Both the position numbers and the translations under genes were made by a program. From CAZNPL01 sp964574815 (GTDB lineage: Bacteria; Planctomycetota; Phycisphaerae; UBA1845): a stretch of DNA of 18,218 nt. The notes below the pieces were generated by a model that saw nothing but the letters and a program-made list of their open reading frames with translations, did not search any database and was not told the DNA's origin. The DNA lies in NCBI GenBank assembly GCA_964574815.1, contig CAZNPL010000066.1, forward strand, positions 1 through 18,218, read 5' to 3'. Of the stretch, positions 16,400 to 18,218 are shown piece by piece (position 1 is the first letter of the stretch; each line of letters starts with the position of its first letter).

Positions 16400-17779
16400 T
16401 CAAGAGTCGTGGCCCCATTGAAGCATGCCCTCACACTTGGCGGAGTCATCGTCGGCGAGGGTGAGCCTGTCCAGGTGGCGGTCGCGGACCAGATACACGA
16501 ACAGCCCGCCGGGGTTGGCCACCCCGCCGGCGACCGCATGCACGGCCGCAGTGTGGAATTGCAGCCGTTCGCATGCGCTCGCCCCCACCCAACCGGCCGC
16601 GGTAGCTTGTCGGAGGAGCGACTCCGTCCTACGGGCATCCTGAAGGTCGGCGGCCGTGATGTCCGTCAGGGTCGGCCACCGGGTCGAACGCGAATCAGCT
16701 CCCTTCCGGACCCCAGGTTTCTGGTTTTCAGAATCCGAAAGGAGTTCCCGTTTTACATAGGGGGGTGGCAATTCGGTGATCTTCTGACCCGCGGGGGGTG
16801 GCGATTCGGTGTCGCCACGGGGATCGCCGGTGGCGATCGGACGGCCGCGCCAAACGAGGTTGACCTGCACACGCTGGCCGTTGGCCTGCACGTGCCACCG
16901 GTCGGCATCCACCGGAACGAGAAACCCGGCGTCACGGAGCGACCGCCGCGCCCGCTTCACGGTTCGCGGATGGAGACCAAAGAGGTCGGCAACGAACGAA
17001 ACGGAGCACGACCCGATGGACGTGCAGCCATCCTGTTGAGCCCAAACGCATCGAATTAGGTGCCCAAAGACGGTAGCGGCCATGGCTGCGGGCGCGCTGC
17101 GGGCGAGGAGCTGCAGAATCTGGCGTGGAACCGGAAGGGCTCGCTGGCTGATACGTTCATCCAGGTGAATCCGTTCCAGCATGCCGTTTACGGTCGCAAA
17201 GAGCTCCGACGCTGCAGCAGGGCCTGGTGTGAAGGCAAGATCTCCCTGGTCTAGGCGAACAAGGCCAACCCTTGAAAGCCGGCGGACGCAGCTCGTAAGG
17301 TATCGACCGCCGGCGCCGCCGACGAGCGGCTGTAGCTCCTGGAGCACGCGCGGAATCGAGTACGCGTATCGACATGGCCGAAGGCCGGCCAGTTTACGAC
17401 GGCGGTTCTCAACGGCCCGCCGCTCGTGGATCTCGTGCAGGGCGAGGTAGACGCGGAAATCGATGTAGCGAAGCAGCTTGGCCTGATACGCGGACCAAGC
17501 GGTGCAAAGCTGCGTGGTCGTGATGCGGCGGTAGCCAGCCAGCGGAATGAGGCCGAGACCCTCATCGCGGTCGGCCCTTGGAACACATGTAGCCATTCCC
17601 GACTCAGGTTCTACGAAACGGGCGACCAGCAGGGGCCCGCGTTCCCTGGGAGGCAACGCGAAACAGCGGGAACGACCAGCAGTGCCGCATAGTTGGCACT
17701 TTGTGATTGACTTGCCGGCTGAAACTGGTAGGATTCGAGTTGTTCGGGTTCGAAACCTACCGTATCCGAGGCGAGGCAT
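16400..17779 (-). CDS. Winged-helix DNA-binding protein, possible plasmid replication initiator
   Basis: A 459-residue protein of no family I can name with certainty. Counted from the chosen start, a helix-turn-helix with wing is clear near residues 261-300 (SFVADLFGLHPRTVKRARRSLRDAGF), and a second possible winged helix lies near 141-185. A proline-rich linker (about 325-345) leads to a C-terminal part with NPGGLFVYLVRDR (about 422-434). Two DNA-binding folds beside a divergent ParA suggest a Rep-type initiator, but a regulator is possible. The ATG at 17777-17779 has a GAGGA site five bases upstream (17785-17789 on the other strand); a TTG four codons earlier and Met62 are alternatives. An N-terminal Cys cluster (Cys28, Cys31, Cys39) might bind metal. 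The last seven residues (LQWGHDS) and the stop are encoded by the terminal CRISPR repeat, so the natural C-terminus may be lost. Confidence 0.7.
   Translation of the reverse strand: MPRLGYGRFRTRTTRILPVSAGKSITKCQLCGTAGRSRCFALPPRERGPLLVARFVEPESGMATCVPRADRDEGLGLIPLAGYRRITTTQLCTAWSAYQAKLLRYIDFRVYLALHEIHERRAVENRRRKLAGLRPCRYAYSIPRVLQELQPLVGGAGGRYLTSCVRRLSRVGLVRLDQGDLAFTPGPAAASELFATVNGMLERIHLDERISQRALPVPRQILQLLARSAPAAMAATVFGHLIRCVWAQQDGCTSIGSCSVSFVADLFGLHPRTVKRARRSLRDAGFLVPVDADRWHVQANGQRVQVNLVWRGRPIATGDPRGDTESPPPAGQKITELPPPYVKRELLSDSENQKPGVRKGADSRSTRWPTLTDITAADLQDARRTESLLRQATAAGWVGASACERLQFHTAAVHAVAGGVANPGGLFVYLVRDRHLDRLTLADDDSAKCEGMLQWGHDS
17727..17761. promoter_or_regulatory. Imperfect inverted repeat inside the 5' end of the rep-like gene
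   Basis: GGTAGGATTCGA (17727-17738) pairs with TCGAAACCTACC (17750-17761) at 11 of 12 positions around an 11-base centre. It falls in the first codons of the rep-like gene on the other strand. It could be an autoregulatory operator or a translation-controlling hairpin. The right arm resembles a tRNA T-arm, but no tRNA is present. Confidence 0.35.
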
Positions 17780-17852
17780 GCAGGTCCTCAACCTACCCTG
17801 CGACGCCCTTGCCTTGTGCTGTTTCTTTCCTCCAATTCCTGACCCTTCCGGT

Positions 17853-17870
17853 GCCGGCCCATGGGCCGGC
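17853..17870. promoter_or_regulatory. Perfect 18-bp palindrome
   Basis: GCCGGCCCATGGGCCGGC reads the same on both strands with no spacer. It lies 74 bases upstream of the rep-like start and about 155 bases upstream of parA. A dimeric regulator or a ParB-type protein could bind such a site. Binding is inference only. Confidence 0.4.
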
Positions 17871-17951
17871 CGAGGGCCATTCCTTTCGATGCATCTTCCC
17901 TACCATACGACACTGGCGCACCAGCGCAAGGGTTTTCTTGCGTTGAAGCTT

Positions 17952-17993
17952 GCTTGCCGGCACGCCTGCTGGCAAGCATGAAAGCATGCTTGC
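17952..17993 (+). promoter_or_regulatory. Two mutually exclusive hairpins upstream of parA
   Basis: Hairpin A pairs GCTTGCCGGCA (17952-17962) with TGCTGGCAAGC (17967-17977), 11 bp with one G-T pair. Hairpin B pairs GCAAGCATG (17972-17980) with CATGCTTGC (17985-17993) around AAAG, 9 bp perfect. They share 17972-17977, so only one can form at a time in RNA. They end 31 bases before the parA ATG. As DNA they could be operators; as RNA, an attenuator-like switch. No T tract follows either one. Confidence 0.45.
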
Positions 17994-18024
17994 GCGACAC
18001 GCCGCACCGTGCTACGAAGGAGGC

Positions 18025-18180
18025 ATGATTGCGGCGATCGTGAACCAGAAGGGCGGAGTGGGGAAGACGACGCTGGCCGTTCACCTGGCCGTGTGGCTGC
18101 ATGAGCGCGGCTTACGGGTCGCGTTCATCGACGCGGACGGCCAATCGTCTTCATCGCGGTGGATCGTGTCCTTCCGGTAA
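18025..18180 (+). pseudogene. parA: Truncated ParA-type partition ATPase
   Basis: The 51 codons begin MIAAIVNQKGGVGKTTLAVH, with the deviant Walker A KGGVGKTT (residues 9-16) and the second ATPase motif FIDADGQ followed by SSSSRW, which are typical of the first fifty residues of ParA/Soj proteins that segregate plasmids and chromosomes. Full-length relatives are around 200 residues or more, but here a TAA stops the frame after VSFR. The other two frames also stop within about 40 bases, so a single frameshift does not restore a long protein in the visible sequence. The GAAGGAGG site at 18016-18023 is unusually close to the ATG, but the family N-terminus starts exactly here. It is probably a broken gene or a recombination remnant. 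The stretch 18181-18218 shows nothing I can support beyond a possible new ATG at 18187. Confidence 0.65.
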
Positions 18181-18218
18181 GCGTGCATGAAGTGGTTTGA
18201 GCGGGCCGGTATTGTCAG

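Larger units (their letters stand above)
9931..16424 (+). CRISPR. Type I-G CRISPR array, 88 repeats
   Basis: I count 88 repeats and 87 spacers by hand. The repeat is 37 bases in most units (36 invariant plus a leading C). It starts CTTTCCACGACTC, has a central AA, continues GAGTCGTGG, and ends CCCCATTGAAGC. CCACGACT and AGTCGTGG form an 8-bp stem with a CAAG loop, the expected substrate for Cas6-type cleavage by Csb2. The unit length is 71-76 bases, giving spacers of 34-39. I noticed no repeat changes except at the first base, where the unit at 11108 and the five most distal units lack the C. Orientation is left to right, with newest spacers on the left. One spacer near the right end is split by an N run. 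Many apparent frames across the array, with protein repeats such as FNGATTLESWKG, are artefacts of repeat translation. Confidence 0.99.
17780..18024. other. Divergent rep-par intergenic region rich in dyads
   Basis: These 245 bases hold no credible gene. They contain an 18-bp perfect palindrome (17853-17870), a 6-bp dyad CGCAAG/CTTGCG (17925-17930 and 17937-17942) and two overlapping hairpins (17952-17993), packed between divergent rep-like and parA starts. Such a layout is common for plasmid control regions, where Rep and ParA/ParB bind. I found no DnaA box consensus, no clear iteron series and no strong promoter pair, so an origin here is possible but not shown. Confidence 0.4.

Noticed and set aside
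9932..16464. Many long open frames across the array on both strands, up to 372 codons (14954-16072, - strand)
   Set aside because: They are translations of CRISPR repeats (protein repeats such as FNGATTLESWKG, SMGPRLLSRGKG and FHDSRVVAPLK) with spacer-derived residues between them. The periodicity is that of the array.
16337..17059. Open frame of 240 codons on the + strand
   Set aside because: It starts inside the array and is antisense to the rep-like gene, with no recognisable domain.
17727..17761. tRNA-like T-arm (GGTTCGAAACC)
   Set aside because: No acceptor, D or anticodon arms can be built around it, and the region encodes the start of the rep-like protein.
18187..18218. Possible new gene start (ATG at 18187) running off the window
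   Set aside because: There are only ten visible codons, with no ribosome site and no motif.

Overview
This window carries a complete type I-G (formerly I-U) CRISPR-Cas locus with a very long array, joined directly to what looks like the replication and partition region of a plasmid or chromid. The DNA is GC-rich throughout. The gene families (Csb1, Csb2, a Cas4-Cas1 fusion, and a ParA beside a winged-helix Rep-like protein) point to a GC-rich Gram-negative-type bacterium. The sequence alone does not fix the phylum.

Layout. Positions 1-98 are a short upstream stretch with two dyads. An effector operon on the + strand follows: csb1/cas7 (99-1400), csb2/cas5-cas6 (1400-3148), cas3 (3145-6363) and cas8g (6360-7319). 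Every junction in it is a stop/start overlap (TGATG, ATGA, ATGA). A structured gap of about 200 bases holds a possible 13-codon mini-gene whose stop overlaps the next start (TAATG). The adaptation module follows: cas4-cas1 fusion (7519-9372) and cas2 (9378-9668). The 3' end of cas2 holds a good extended -10 promoter reading towards the array. A leader (9669-9930) precedes a CRISPR array of 88 repeats (9931-16424) with spacers of 34-39 bases. A 100-base N gap (16201-16300) splits one spacer that is also present intact one unit upstream.

Right of the array, on the - strand, is a 459-residue winged-helix protein (16400-17779), a possible plasmid replication initiator. Its last seven codons and its stop codon lie inside the terminal CRISPR repeat. 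A 245-base divergent intergenic region rich in dyads and overlapping hairpins follows, then a ParA-type ATPase start (18025-18180) that is cut short by a stop after 51 codons.

How the parts work together, from family knowledge: Cas4-Cas1 and Cas2 capture and insert spacers at the leader end. The array transcript is cut by the Cas6-like part of Csb2. The crRNA is assembled with Csb1 (backbone), Csb2 and Cas8g into Cascade, which works with the helicase-nuclease Cas3 to destroy matching DNA. The array looks as if it was recently active: there is a near-duplicate spacer pair differing in the seed, and the repeats are almost invariant, with variation only in the first base, concentrated at the far end.
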